Assembly: GCA_023935145.1 (NCBI GenBank)
Contig: CM043697.1
Coordinates: forward strand, 44,536,501 to 44,600,500
Origin: Bretschneidera sinensis
Taxonomy: Eukaryota; Streptophyta; Magnoliopsida; Brassicales; Akaniaceae
Length of the DNA: 64,000 nucleotides
Reading direction: 5' to 3'
Positions within the stretch are counted from its first letter, which is position 1. Each line of letters starts with the position of its first letter. A model generated the notes under the pieces. It was not told the DNA's origin and ran no database searches. It saw only the letters and a program-made list of their open reading frames with translations. The translations under genes and the position numbers were made by a program. Below, one piece after another: positions 34,550 through 45,289 of the stretch.

Positions 34550-35722
34550 GTAAAATAATTACAGGAGTAGTAAACTTAGCTAGATAAACTTTGCCTAAAA
34601 ACTAAATTATGGGGCAAAACACAAATCGATAAGATAGTGAATTGATTAATCACCATTGAACTACTTTGGATCATGATCATTTCCATTTAAAAACTACAAA
34701 AAAAAAAAAAAAAATGAAGAAAACAATTTGTTAATAATTTATTTCACACTTAAATCAATTCAAAGAAAAAATTGTTTAAATTTACTTATTTAAATATGCT
34801 TAAATTAATTCTCAAACATTACTTTTAAGTCATTCAAACTTCTTATGTGAGTAAATATTAACATTCCGTTTGGAATCAAATGAAAATATAATTTATTTTG
34901 ATTTAAAATTAATTGAAAAAAATTATTTGCAAATAAATTGAAACAAATTTTCATATTTGACATTTTATATAAAAATCATGGAATTTAATTCAATTATCAC
35001 GTTTAAAAATATTTCAAATAAATGAGATTATATCTAAACTTTAGAGTTTAAAGCTTTTTATTGGAGAATTTTGTCATTTTTTTCAACTAAGGGAAAATTT
35101 TGGTTAATTTAAAATTTCTCAACATTTTGTGAAATTCATTTGCAAATTTTATCAATTTTGATAAAATTTGCAACAAATTAATTCAATTTCATAGTAAATT
35201 CATTTACAAATAAATTTCATAGTTTTTTTTTTATCTCTCAAAATATAATAAGTATGAAATTAAAAATTAAATAAATTCTACAAAATTTATAAAATGCATT
35301 TGTTTCAAACAAACTCTTGAATTATATTTATTTATTTATTTTCTCATATGCATCATTCCACATGAGGAAGAGCTACCCCATTCCAATTCATGCCATGGAT
35401 ACGGAGTGTATATATACCAAACTCAAAGAAAATCAAATCAAACTCAATACAGATACATGTCTACGGATCTCCCATCTTATTTTAATTGAAAAATACACAT
35501 AAATCAAGTCCAACATCTTTCTTCCCATCTAAACCATACAAACACACCCACCAAAATACAAAAAAAAAGAAAGAAAAAAAGAGATAAATGACAAGAAGTA
35601 AATGTAAAAAAAAAAAATATAAACAAATAAACAAAGTAAAGATAAATAAAATACCTGATCTTTGTGATCTTCTGCAGCAGAAATGGAGGCAGCAACAGAG
35701 ACGTAATACCAGGCAGACGCCA
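34550..35722 (-). pseudogene. Partial copy of the ATG18-like gene: end of exon 1 plus intron 1
   Basis: 35655-35700 encodes SVAASISAAEDHKDQ, matching the last residues of ATG18-like exon 1 (SVAASISSAEDRKDQ), and is followed by an intact-looking donor (CAG/GTATTT). The next ~170 bp match intron 1 at 24960-25074, then CATCATTCCACATGAGGAAG matches the intron near 24823-24842, and 34560-34690 (AACTGATTAATCAC-like) matches the intron near 24440-24560. No exon 2 follows. It is therefore a displaced gene fragment ~10 kb upstream of the source gene, in the same orientation, interrupted by a MITE at about 34862-35318. Confidence 0.8.
34862..35318. mobile_element. MITE-like insertion inside the ATG18 fragment
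   Basis: The sequence between the two blocks that match the source intron has inverted ends: TTCCGTTTGGAATCAAATG at the left and, inverted at the right, GAGTTTGTTTGAAACAAATG. It is very AT-rich with no ORF, and is absent from the source intron at 24.6-24.8 kb. Confidence 0.5.
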
Positions 35723-35724
35723 AA

Positions 35725-36136
35725 GAAAAGAAAAATAAAATACAGTTGTGGTGTGTAATTCAAATTTTCCTGCAGCTTATTAATTGGTATTCAATACTCA
35801 CCTACGTAGAGGGGATTAGTTTACTTATGCCATTACCTATTATTTAAATGAAGTATTTGATAATCATTTTGTGTGGATCATGATGGATGCCTTAAGGTTA
35901 AATCAATCTTTATGGCCATTATATTATGTATACTTGCTATTGCTTCATAATTAATCAAGCCAATAATTTTCATGGTCATTGCCGTTTTGGTTGCTTCTTA
36001 AATCTGGTTTAAAGCCTTCATCAATGTTTAGGAACTGATTAAAGTTAACCTAAAATCAATTTTTTTTGTCTTTAATCACTTTAAGTTGTGTGCTTTAAGT
36101 TGGTTTTAATCAGTTCCAGAACAACACTAGTAATAT
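35725..36136. other. Repeat-like flank of the LTR array
   Basis: 35983-36045 (TTTTGGTTGCTTCTTAAATC...TTAAAGCCTTCAT) is closely matched at 41047-41110, the other side of the array. The two flanks are therefore copies of one AT-rich foldback-type repeat, or the array sits inside it. Confidence 0.55.
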
Positions 36137-36743
36137 TGTTGGGATTAGGCCCAAAATCTGATTAAGTTGTATTGAAGACCCGATTAAAATAAAGAGGTTT
36201 CGATCGGGTGGAGGCAAATCTAGACCAAAGATCGAAGTGTTCAGAGATTTGAGCCAATGGAAGAATTTGTTGGGATGCTCCTCAAATCCCACATTGGAGA
36301 AAAGTGTTATTGTAAATAGTTCTAATCCCATATATTTTATATGTTAAAAGGATGTGGGTACAAATTATTAAAAATATATGCATCAAGAGATGTAGTCTCT
36401 TACCCCTATTCCTTAACTAGGAATAGTTGGTCAGATGAGAGTGTAGCAACCAAACACCAATATAGGGATCCAAGGATTGAGTGAACATTGGGTGCATTGG
36501 GGTTTTGGGTTGTGAGACTGGAGAGAGTTTTCACACAGTTTTTGTCTAGAAAAATTGTGTACCGTGGTGTAGTGAGTTTTAGCAGCTTTCCTCCATCCAA
36601 AAGTTGCAAAAGTAGTGGAATAGCAGTTGGCTTGTGGACGTAGGCAAGAGGTGTTGAACCATATTAAAATTTTGTGTTATTTTTTCTCTTTATTTTTGTT
36701 ATTGTGATTGCGTAGTTGTTTTGGGGTGTCAGAATTACCAACA
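36137..36743 (+). repeat. Array LTR 1
   Basis: 607 bp. Its left border coincides with the start of the array. It carries the sequence TCCCACATTGG in place of TCCCACATCGG, and a TATATGCATCAAGAG leader at ~36377. It is followed by the primer site at 36746-36757 and an intact ATG frame. Confidence 0.85.
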
Positions 36744-36853
36744 AGTGGTATCAGAGCAAGGTTCAACAATGGAAAAAATTCAGAGAATTGATGCGATGAA
36801 GAAGCAAGTCAGATGTGCTGTTGAATATCAAATTTTAAGCCTAGGTGGAGGAT

Positions 36854-37464
36854 TATTGGGATTAGGCCCAAAATATGATTAAAATGTATTGAAGACCCGA
36901 TTAAAATAGGGAGGTTTTGATCAGGTGGAGGCAAATCCGGACCAGATATCAAAGTGTTAAGGGATTTGAGTCGATGAAAGAATTTGTTGGGATGCTCTTC
37001 AAATCCCATATTAGAGAAAAGTGTTATTTTAAGTAGTTCTACTCCCACATCGTCTATGTGTCAAAAGCATATGGGTACTAGTTACTATAAATATATGCAT
37101 CAAAAGATATAGTCTCTTACTCTTATTCCTTAACTAGGGATAGTTGGTCAGATGAGAGTGTAGCAACCAAACACCAATATAATATGGATCCAAGGGTTGA
37201 TTGAACATTGGGTGTATTGGGGTTTTGGATTGTGCGATTGGGGAGAGTTTTCACACAGTTTTTGTCTAGAAAAATTGTGTATGTGTGGTGTAGTGAGTTT
37301 TAGCAGCTTTTCTCCATCCAAAAGTTGCAAAAGTAGCGGAATAACGATTGGCTCATGGACGCAGGCAAGAAGTGCCGAACCACGTTAAAATTTTGTGTTA
37401 TTTTTTCTCTTTATTTTTGCTATTATGATTGCGTAGTTGTTTTGGGGTGTCATAATTACCAACA
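36854..37464 (+). repeat. Array LTR 2
   Basis: 611 bp, starting TATTGGG (TG changed to TA), with a small ATAT insertion (CAATATAATATGG). The internal piece after it has lost the ATG (ATAGC) and gained a TGA in the gag start. Confidence 0.85.
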
Positions 37465-37574
37465 AGTGGTATCAGAGCAAGGTTCAACAATAGCAAAAAT
37501 TCAGAGAATTGATACGATGAAGAAGTGAGTTAGATGTGCTGTTGAAGATCAAATTTTAAGCATAGGTGGAGGAT

Positions 37575-38180
37575 TGTTGGGATTAGGCCCAAAATCTGAT
37601 TAAGATGTATTGAAGACCCAATTAAAATAGGGAGGTTTTGATCAGGTGGAGGCAAATCCGGACATGGGATCGAAGTGTTCAGGGATTTGAGTCGACGAAA
37701 GAATTTGTTGGGATGCTCTTCAAATCCCATATCAGAGAAAATTATTTTTATAAGTAGTTCTACTCCCACATTGTCTATGTGTCAAAAGGATATGGGTACT
37801 AGTTATTATAAATATATGCATAAAGAGATGTAGTTTCTTACCTCTATTCCTTAACTAGGAATAGTTGGTCAGATGAGAGTGTAGCAACCAAACACTAATA
37901 TATGGATCCAAGGGTTGATTGAACATTGGGTGTATTGGGGTTTTGGGTTGTGAGATTGGAGAGAGTTTTCACATAGGTTTTGTCTAGGAAAATTGTATAT
38001 TATGGTGTAGTGAGTTTTAGCAGCTTTTTTCCATCCAGAAGTTACAAAAGTAGTGAAATAACGATTGGCTCGTGGACGTAGACAAGAGGTGTCGAACCAC
38101 GTTAAAATTTTGTGTTATTTTTCTCTTTATTTTTGCTATTGTGATTGCATAGCTGTTTTGGGGTGTCAAAATTATTAACA
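37575..38180 (+). repeat. Array LTR 3
   Basis: 606 bp, ends TTAACA. The following internal piece has GTG for ATG but is otherwise open. Confidence 0.85.
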
Positions 38181-38290
38181 AGTGGTATCAGAGCAAGGTT
38201 CAACAGTGGCAAAAATTCAGAGAATTGATGTGATGAAGAAGCCAGTCAGATGTGCTGTTGAAGATCAGATTTTAAGCCTAGGTGGAGGAT

Positions 38291-38896
38291 TGTTGGGATT
38301 AGGCCCAAAATCTGATTAAGATGTATTGAAGACCTGATTAAAATAAAGAGGTTTTGATCAGGTGGAGGCAAATCCTGACTAGAGATCGAAGTGTTCAGGG
38401 ATTTGAGTCTATGAAAGAATTTGTTGGGATGCTTTTCAAATCCCATATCAGAGAAAAGTGTTATTATAAGTAGTTTTATTCCCACATCGTCTATGTATCA
38501 AAAGGATATGAGTACTAGTTATTATAAATATATGCATCAAAAGATGTAGTCTTCTACCCCTATTCCTTAACTAGGAATAGTTGGTCAGATAAAAGTGTAG
38601 CAACCAAACACTAATATATGGATCCAAGGGTTGATTGAACATTGGGTGTATTAGGGTTTTGGATTGTGAGATTAGGGAGAGTTTTCACACAGTTTTGTCT
38701 AGAAAAATTGTGTATTTTGGTGTAGTGAGTTTTAACAGTTTTCCTTCGTCGAAAAGTTGCAGAAGTAGTGAAATAACGATTGACTCGTGGACGTAGGCAA
38801 GAGGTGCCGAACCACGTTAAAATTTTGTGTTATTTTTTCTCTTTATTTTTGCTATTTTGATTGCGTGGTTGTTTTTGGGAGTCAAAATTCTCAACA
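38291..38896 (+). repeat. Array LTR 4
   Basis: 606 bp, ends TCAACA. The following primer site has one change (GGTATCATAGC). Confidence 0.85.
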
Positions 38897-39006
38897 AGTG
38901 GTATCATAGCAAGGTTTGAGAACGTAAAAAATTCAGAGAATTAATGCGACAAAGAAGCAAGTTAGATGTGTTGTTGAAGATCAGATTTTAAGCCTAAGTG
39001 GAGGAT

Positions 39007-39604
39007 TGTTGGGATGAGGCCCAAAATCTGATTAAGCTGTATTGAAGACAAGATTAAAATAGTGAGGTTTTGATCAGATGGAGGTAAATTCAGACCAGGG
39101 TTTGAAGTGTTCAGTGATTTGAGTCGATGGAAGAATTTGTTGGGATGCTCCTCAAATCCCACATCGGAGAAAAGTGTTATTGTAAGTAGTTCTAGTCCCA
39201 GATTGTCTATGTGTCATAAAGATGTGGGTACTAGTTATTATAAATATATGCATAAAGAGATATAGTCTCTTACCCATATTCATTAACTAGGAATAGTTGG
39301 TCAGATGGGAGTGTGGCAACCAAACACCAATATAGGGATCCAAGGGTTGAATAAACATTGGGTGTATTGGGTTATGAGATTGGGGAGAGTTTTCACATAA
39401 TTTTCTCTAGAAAAATTGTGTATTGTGGTGTAGTGAGTTTTAGCAGCTTTCCTCCATCTAAAATTTGCAAAATTAGTGGGATAATGATTGGCTCATGGAC
39501 GTAGGCAAGAGGTGTCGAACTATGTTAAAATTTTATGTTATTTTTTCTCTTTATTTTTGCTATTGTGAATGCATAGTTGTTTTGGGCTGTCAGAATTCCC
39601 AACA
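39007..39604 (+). repeat. Array LTR 5
   Basis: 598 bp. It shares with LTR 6 the shorter ATTGGGTT(A/G)TGAGATTGG segment, GGGCTGTCAGAATTCCC and the primer site AGTAGTATC. Contains TCCCACATCGG at 39157. Confidence 0.85.
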
Positions 39605-39714
39605 AGTAGTATCGGAGCAAGGTTCAACAACGGTAAAAATTTAGAGAATTGATGCGATGAAGAAGCAAGTCAGATGTGTTGTTGAAGATCAGATTTTAAG
39701 CCTAGGTGGAGGAT

Positions 39715-40312
39715 TGTTGGGATTAGACCCAAAATTTGATTAAGTTGTATTGAAGACAAGATTAAAATATGGAGGTTTTGATCAGATGAAGGTAAATCCA
39801 TACCAGGGATCGAAGTATTCATGGATTTGAGTCGATGGAAGAATTTGTTGGGATGCTTCTCAAATCCCACATCGAAGAAAAATGTTATTGTAAGCAGTTC
39901 TTGTTCCAGATCGTCAATGTGTCATAAGGATGTAGGTACTAGTTATTATAAATATATGCATCAAGAGATGTAGTCTCTTACCCATATTTCTTAACTATGA
40001 ATAGTTGGTTAGACGAGAGTGTGGCAACCAAACACCAATATAGGGATCCAAGGTTTGAATGAACATTGGGTGTATTGGGTTGTGAGATTGGGGAGAGTTT
40101 TCACACAGTTTTGTCTAGAAAAATTGTGCATTGTGGTGTAGTGAGTTTTAGCATCTTTCCTCCATCCAAAAGTTGCAAAATTAGTGGGATAATGATTGGC
40201 TCATGGACGTAGGCAAGAGGTGTCGAACTATGTTAAAATTTTATGTTATTTTTTCTCTTTATTTTTGCTATTGTGATTGCATAGTTGTTTTGGGCTGTCA
40301 GAATTCCCAACA
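39715..40312 (+). repeat. Array LTR 6
   Basis: 598 bp, the closest relative of LTR 5 by shared private changes. Confidence 0.85.
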
Positions 40313-40422
40313 AGTAGTATCAGAGCAAGGTTCAACAACGGTAAAAATTCAGAGGATTGATGCGATGAAGAAGCAAGTCATATGTGCTGTTGAAGATCAA
40401 ATTTTAAGCCTAGGTGAAGGAT

Positions 40423-41006
40423 TGTTAGGATTCGACCCAAAATAGGATTAAGATGTATTAAAAACTTTATTAAAATAGGGATGTTTCGATCAGGTGGAGT
40501 CAAATCCGGACCAGGGATTGAAGTGTTCAGGGATTTGAGTCGATGGAAAAATTTGTTGGGATGCTCCTCAAATCTCATATCGGAGAAAAGTATTATTATA
40601 AGTAGTTCTAGTCCTATATCGTCTATGTGTCAAAAGGATGTGGGTACTAGTTATTAAAAATATATGCATCAAGAGATGTAGTCTCTTACCATATTCCTTA
40701 GCTAGGAATAGTTAATCAGATGGGAGTGTTGTAACCAAACACCAATATAGGGATCTAAGGGCCGAGTGAACATTGGGTGCATTGGGGAGAGTTTTCACAC
40801 AGTTTTGTCTAGAAAAATTGTGTATTGTGGTGTAGTGAGTTTTAGCAGCTTTGCTCTACCCAAAAGTTGCAAAAGTAGTGGATTAACAATTAACTCGTGG
40901 ACGTAGGCAAGAGGTGTCGAACCACGTTAAAATTTTGTGTTATTTTTTCTCTTTATTTTTGTTATTGTGATTGTGTAGTTGTTTTGGGGTGTTATAATTC
41001 CTAATA
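40423..41006 (+). repeat. Array LTR 7 (right-most)
   Basis: 584 bp, starting TGTTAGGATTCG and ending CCTAATA, with a deletion in the GGGTTTTGGGTTGTGAG region. About 24 bp of decayed primer-site sequence follow, so the array ends in an internal segment rather than cleanly at an LTR. Confidence 0.8.
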
Positions 41007-41030
41007 GATATTTAGAGTAAGATTTAAACC

Positions 41031-42030
41031 AGTTTAGATGAGTTTGTTTGGTTGCTTCTTAAATCTGTCTTAAAGCATTCATTAGTGTTGTTTATGGTCA
41101 TATTTAAACAAGTTTAAATCAAATTGTTTAAATATGATTAAGATGAATTTTGCTTTGAAATAGATTTAAGCAAGCTGATTTAGTCTTGCTTAAATCTACT
41201 TTAAACATCATCAGTGATATTTGGGGTAGATTTAAGCAAGCTTAAATCCACCTTACTTAAATTCTTTCAAAGTAAAAATTATTTTTCTTGTATTTAAGTA
41301 AGTTGATTTAAGTTTACTTAAATCTGATTCCAAATAACGCCTAAAGCTATGGATTTAAGTAAAGTTGCTTAAATGCAGATTTAAGATGCAATCAAACGTT
41401 GCAATTATTATCTATGCAAAAAAATTTGCATTCGGGGAATTCTTGGTTATACCGAGTCTAAAATTAATGTTTTAGACTTGTTCGAAATTTTATTGATAAT
41501 TTTAAAGAATTTCATTGGTAATATTAATTGTAATTAGTACAATTAGTTAATTACTACAAAAAAAAAAAAACAAACAAACTCCCCACACAAGGAACTTAGG
41601 TTATATAAAATGATTATGGACATTCCTTACCCCTAAATCAAGAGATAATTATAACTAATCATACATTCCATTTACTACTATAACATTTTTATGTCCTTTC
41701 TTTTTGAATTGCTTTTCTTTCTTTTTTTCCCCTTTTTTTTGGGCGTAAAAAAGTCTTTGGTTTTGATCTTTTGGATCGGTTGCTGTCGCTTCTTTTACAA
41801 GCTTTCGATACCGACTTGTCCAAAATGGAGTGTAGTTTTAAAGCTTCTTTTTATTGTGATTATCAACATGCAAAATAATAAATAAATAAATAAATAAAAG
41901 TCTCTTTTTCTATGCTTGATTCAGATACAATTCAGGCAGTGTCAACGTAAATTTGTTCAAGTTTGGTGGCTTATTTCCATATCGTGTTAATGCTGATTTG
42001 TTAAGATAGGTTTGCTTTCTTTTTTTTTTA
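41031..42030. other. Intergenic; TTTAAGCAAG-rich foldback sequence, otherwise empty
   Basis: 41047-41400 is built of repeated direct and inverted ATTTAAGCAAG / CTTGCTTAAAT motifs and matches the left flank of the array at its start. It looks like a foldback element. 41400-42030 is AT-rich with runs of A and T and no recognisable feature. Confidence 0.5.
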
Positions 42031-42032
42031 TT

Positions 42033-42232
42033 GATTGGTGATTCCATGGATCCGATTTTGTGGGAGTTACTATGAAATTAAGAAAATCCATTGATAATTA
42101 TGAAAAAATTGAGTAGTAACTATGATATTTAATTTTTTTAAACAATTATTATTTAATTTTTTCGTGATTACTAGTAAACTTTTTCGGTTCCATGGCAACT
42201 CCCACCGAACCGGATCCATAGAAACACCACTC
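42033..42232. mobile_element. Long-stem MITE, family A, copy 3
   Basis: 200 bp: left GATTGGTGATTCCATGGATC, GTGGGAGTTACTATGAAAT; right inverted GAGTGGTGTTTCTATGGATC, GGTGGGAGTTGCCATGGAA. Arms continue through TTGATAATTATGAAAAAATT / TTACTAGTAATCACGAAAAA, so the stem is ~80-90 bp. This is the best-preserved copy of the three. Confidence 0.8.
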
Positions 42233-42282
42233 TTTTTAAATTTTTTTCAATTAATATAGGATAATTTGCACTATTAATATAG

Positions 42283-42640
42283 GCTTAATTGCAAAACTCT
42301 TTCTAAATTTAGAGTTAAGTAACAATTTATCTCTTGAATTTTTAAAATGAGCAATTTAATTATTTACTTTATCAATTTGGAACAATTCAACGTACTATTT
42401 TGATTCTGATCAAATTATGATCAAAAGATTATCGAAAAATTTAAAATATTCCTAATTTGCCATGTCATATGGTAAACATATTAAGTTTTTCAATAAATTT
42501 TTTATTATAATTTGATTGAAATCAAATCAATGAATTTAATTGCTTCAAATTAACAAAGTCATAAGTTAAAATGCATTTATAAAAATTTCAGATGACAAAC
42601 TGTTAGAAGAAATTTGAAATTAAGCCATTATATGCCAACA
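42283..42640. repeat. Foldback element with GGCTTAATTGCAAA ends (copy 2)
   Basis: The left end GGCTTAATTGCAAAAC at ~42284 pairs with the right end, inverted GGCTTAATTTCAAATT. Interior inverted blocks around AATTTTTTATTATAATTTGA. Same ends as the element at 13376-13965. Non-coding. Confidence 0.55.
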
Positions 42641-43341
42641 ACTTCAATTAATTTGGTGAAAAATATCAACAAGATGTTTATTTCTCATATGGAGCATATA
42701 AAGCTAAGATATTATATTCTTTCACCCATAAGGTGACTCTACTGAAATAATCTACAAATCAACCAGAAGTAGATTTTTACTGAATATAAAATGCTCGTAT
42801 AGTACTTACTATTGATCTTTTAATTACCAACTCATGATGACAAATAATAATCCAAAATTCTCATGCTTTAAAAAAGTTTAAACACCATGTAAATTGAAAT
42901 AAAGGAAGATTGTGGCTGAAAGTAAATAGAGTTAGGTTTGGTTTTGCTTATTTAAAATTTAAAATTATAGATTGATTATGATTTAAGTTGAATTACTATT
43001 GATGTAAGGAAATTTCACTCCGTCAATAACATATCGACATGTGGTGCTTTTCGAGGGCTAAATTGTAATTCCACAATCCCAATTAAACAACTAACCATAT
43101 ATTTACGCGTGACATGAGTAAACTGATATTTTCACACCTAAAATCTAACCATTAGATATTCTGACAAACCACATTAATTATTTCACCTCCCACGACAATT
43201 GCTCCTGACATTAAACCTAAGTAGATCCTGGTGTTATTACCTCATAATTACACTAGATATTATTACAATTATTGCACAACATTATTTCTTGTAACATAAT
43301 ATAAAGGGACTCATTCCATTTCCCAAGTACAACATAATTCT

Positions 43342-43495
43342 CTCTATAACTCTTATTTTTGAGATACTGACTTAAGAATCGGAGAGTCTTCTTAAAGACA
43401 CGACTTCTTTCGATGACTTGTAGCATTTTTCTGTATTTCTGGTGTGCATATGTGCTTTGTTGCTTTTGTAGAATCATTTGTTCCATAATCAGCAT

Positions 43496-43538
<43 letters not shown>

Positions 43539-43765
43539 TTAGTATTTAATATATGAGTGCTTAAAATATTGTTGAGATCATGACTTATCTACAATTTTTA
43601 TTTTTTTATTCTCTTATTTCGAGATACTGATTTAAGAATCGAAAAGTTCCACCGAAACACAACTCTCTCCGATGATTTGTAATTTTTTTTCTTCTGTGTT
43701 TATGGTGTGTACAGATGCTTCACTACTTTTGCAAGATTACTTATTTCAAAATCGACTTTGGTTCA
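43342..43765. repeat. Tandem duplication of ~155 bp split by an (AT)n tract
   Basis: 43342-43497 and 43610-43765 share CTCTTATTT(T/C)GAGATACTGA, TTAAGAATCG, GATGA(C/T)TTGTA and TATGGTGTG-like segments. Between them is a pure AT microsatellite at 43500-43534. The unit resembles LTR-end sequence of plant retroelements but the family was not identified. Confidence 0.65.
43500..43534. repeat. (AT)17 microsatellite
   Basis: About 17 perfect AT units with no interruption. Confidence 0.9.
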
Positions 43766-43990
43766 AATAAAAATACTAAGTCTGAGATAAAAAAGAAAAA
43801 TAGCAAGACTACGACCTTGTGATCACAAAATATCTTAAGTTCTTCCCGCACCGATGACGTTTCACCAGTGATGCTTTAGTTTGGTTAACTATAGTGGGTA
43901 AATCTAGTAGACCACAACCCTCCTTGGTGAAGAAGATACACCAACTAAACCATCCTTGGTGTAGCTAGCTATCTCAGTGGGTATTTGACT

Positions 43991-44165
43991 TCACACATGG
44001 AGTGTAGTATCCATCCTTTCACCTTGGCCTGTAAACCAATCTGCAAAACAATTTGCTTTTCTGTGGATGTGATCTAAACGGCAAATCCGATCTCTCTGAA
44101 AAATATCTTTGCAAGCCTTAATTAATCCAAAATTTTGATCCAGAGGTTAGGCTTCCTGGCTTGTA
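43991..44165 (-). pseudogene. RNase H fragment of a LINE-type element
   Basis: The minus strand encodes about 55 residues ending at a TGA (43991-43993): LIKACKDIFQRDRICRLDH followed by HRKANCFADWF. This matches the C-terminal part of the plant RNase H-like domain (HxxREAN..AD pattern) found at the 3' end of LINEs. No reverse transcriptase is next to it, so it is a short dead fragment. It is in the opposite orientation to the LINE at 46.3 kb. Confidence 0.65.
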
Positions 44166-44199
44166 GAAAAACACCTAGCCTTATAGCATTGGGATCTTA

Positions 44200-45280
44200 T
44201 ATTCTATTTTCACCACGGTGTGGATTATTGGGACCATTTATTATTTCGCACTCTGTTAAAAGGATTATGTGGTAGGATTGTGAATTTATACAAAAAGCAA
44301 AAATTAATTAGGTCAAACCATTAGTTGTAAGTTTCGTTTAAAATAGTCGAAACGTTTTGGTTTCAGCATTAAACTAAAACAGAACATCAATACACTTTGT
44401 TTTACTTTCTGTTTCGGTTCGTTTCAATCAGTTCGGTCTGTTTCAACCGAAGCATCATATTTCGATTCAAATATTATAATATTAATTATTTAAAAAAAGT
44501 TAAGAGGTAATTTGAGAATTTTCACTTTTTCTCTTTGACTGGATGATATGAGTGATATATTATCTTTATTATTTTATATTTGAATGATAATTTGTATATT
44601 TAAATTGTAATTATTTTCTTATGATTTATATTTATAATAATATATATTTTTAAATATATGTAATTTGATAAGTACATATTTGAAAATATTATCAAATTCG
44701 AAATGGTGCATCGAAACGGACCGAAACCGAAACTCTGTCCGACGCAAAATTCACAAACTTGGGTCAAACACTCGAAGTGATTTTTGATGAATCAAAAACC
44801 GAAAATAACTTCAAATGTTGATTTAGATTCAAAATCAAAAATTAAGTTTCGTAGCTTTTGATCTCAAAATCAATTTTGATTAAAACTATATTATTAAATT
44901 AGATGACAATGATATTTGATCATTAATATATGTTTTTTTATTGAGAATATTTTATTGTAATTAATAATTTAATTATGGATTTTTTGGGGTACAATTTCTG
45001 CACCAATCTTAATATTTTGGTAGTCTGCATGAATCTTATGACACACGTTGAAGTACTTTAATTCATTAATAAATTAAGAAGATAACTAACTCTGCTAATA
45101 TTAGTAATACAAGATGCTCAGTAGTAATTACTAAGGGCGCGCTACAGTGTAACTGGGAAAGACAAACGCTGCACCTAACAATTTTTGATAGAACAATATA
45201 AACAGTCAATACTTAAACATGTTAACCAACAATTGGTGCAATGGATAATAAAAATGAAAGTGTTTGGGTGGCAGATACAC
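44200..45280. other. AT-rich non-coding stretch; possible old repeat
   Basis: 44330-44890 contains many TTCGGTTCG / CCGAAACGG-like pieces in both orientations (for example TTTCGGTTCG at 44411 and GAAACGGACCGAAACCGAAA at 44712), similar in style to hAT-like ends. No ORF and no clear borders. 44900-45280 shows nothing recognisable. Confidence 0.4.
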
Positions 45281-45289
45281 ATTGAGAAG

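Larger units (their letters stand above)
36137..41030 (+). mobile_element. Tandem array of seven LTRs with TRIM/LARD-like internal segments
   Basis: Seven head-to-tail units of 708-721 bp. LTRs: 36137-36743, 36854-37464, 37575-38180, 38291-38896, 39007-39604, 39715-40312, 40423-41006, each TGTTGGGATT...CCAACA or a close variant (598-611 bp; the last 584). Between LTRs lie only ~110 bp: an iMet primer site (AGTGGTATCAGAGC), GGTTCAACAATGG, the first codons of a gag (KIQRIDAMKKQV) and a purine end (CTAGGTGGAGGAT) just before the next LTR. After the seventh LTR only a decayed primer-site piece remains. Units 5 and 6 share private changes (GGGCTGTC, AGTAGTAT, 598 bp), so they arose by local duplication. 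No protein for transposition is encoded; a parent gypsy element with an iMet primer is inferred. Confidence 0.9.

Noticed and set aside
36809..40578. A ~66-79 aa minus-strand ORF repeated in every unit of the LTR array
   Set aside because: It is the antisense shadow of the LTR start and internal piece, with lengths varying by chance changes; no domain and no codon-level constraint is apparent.
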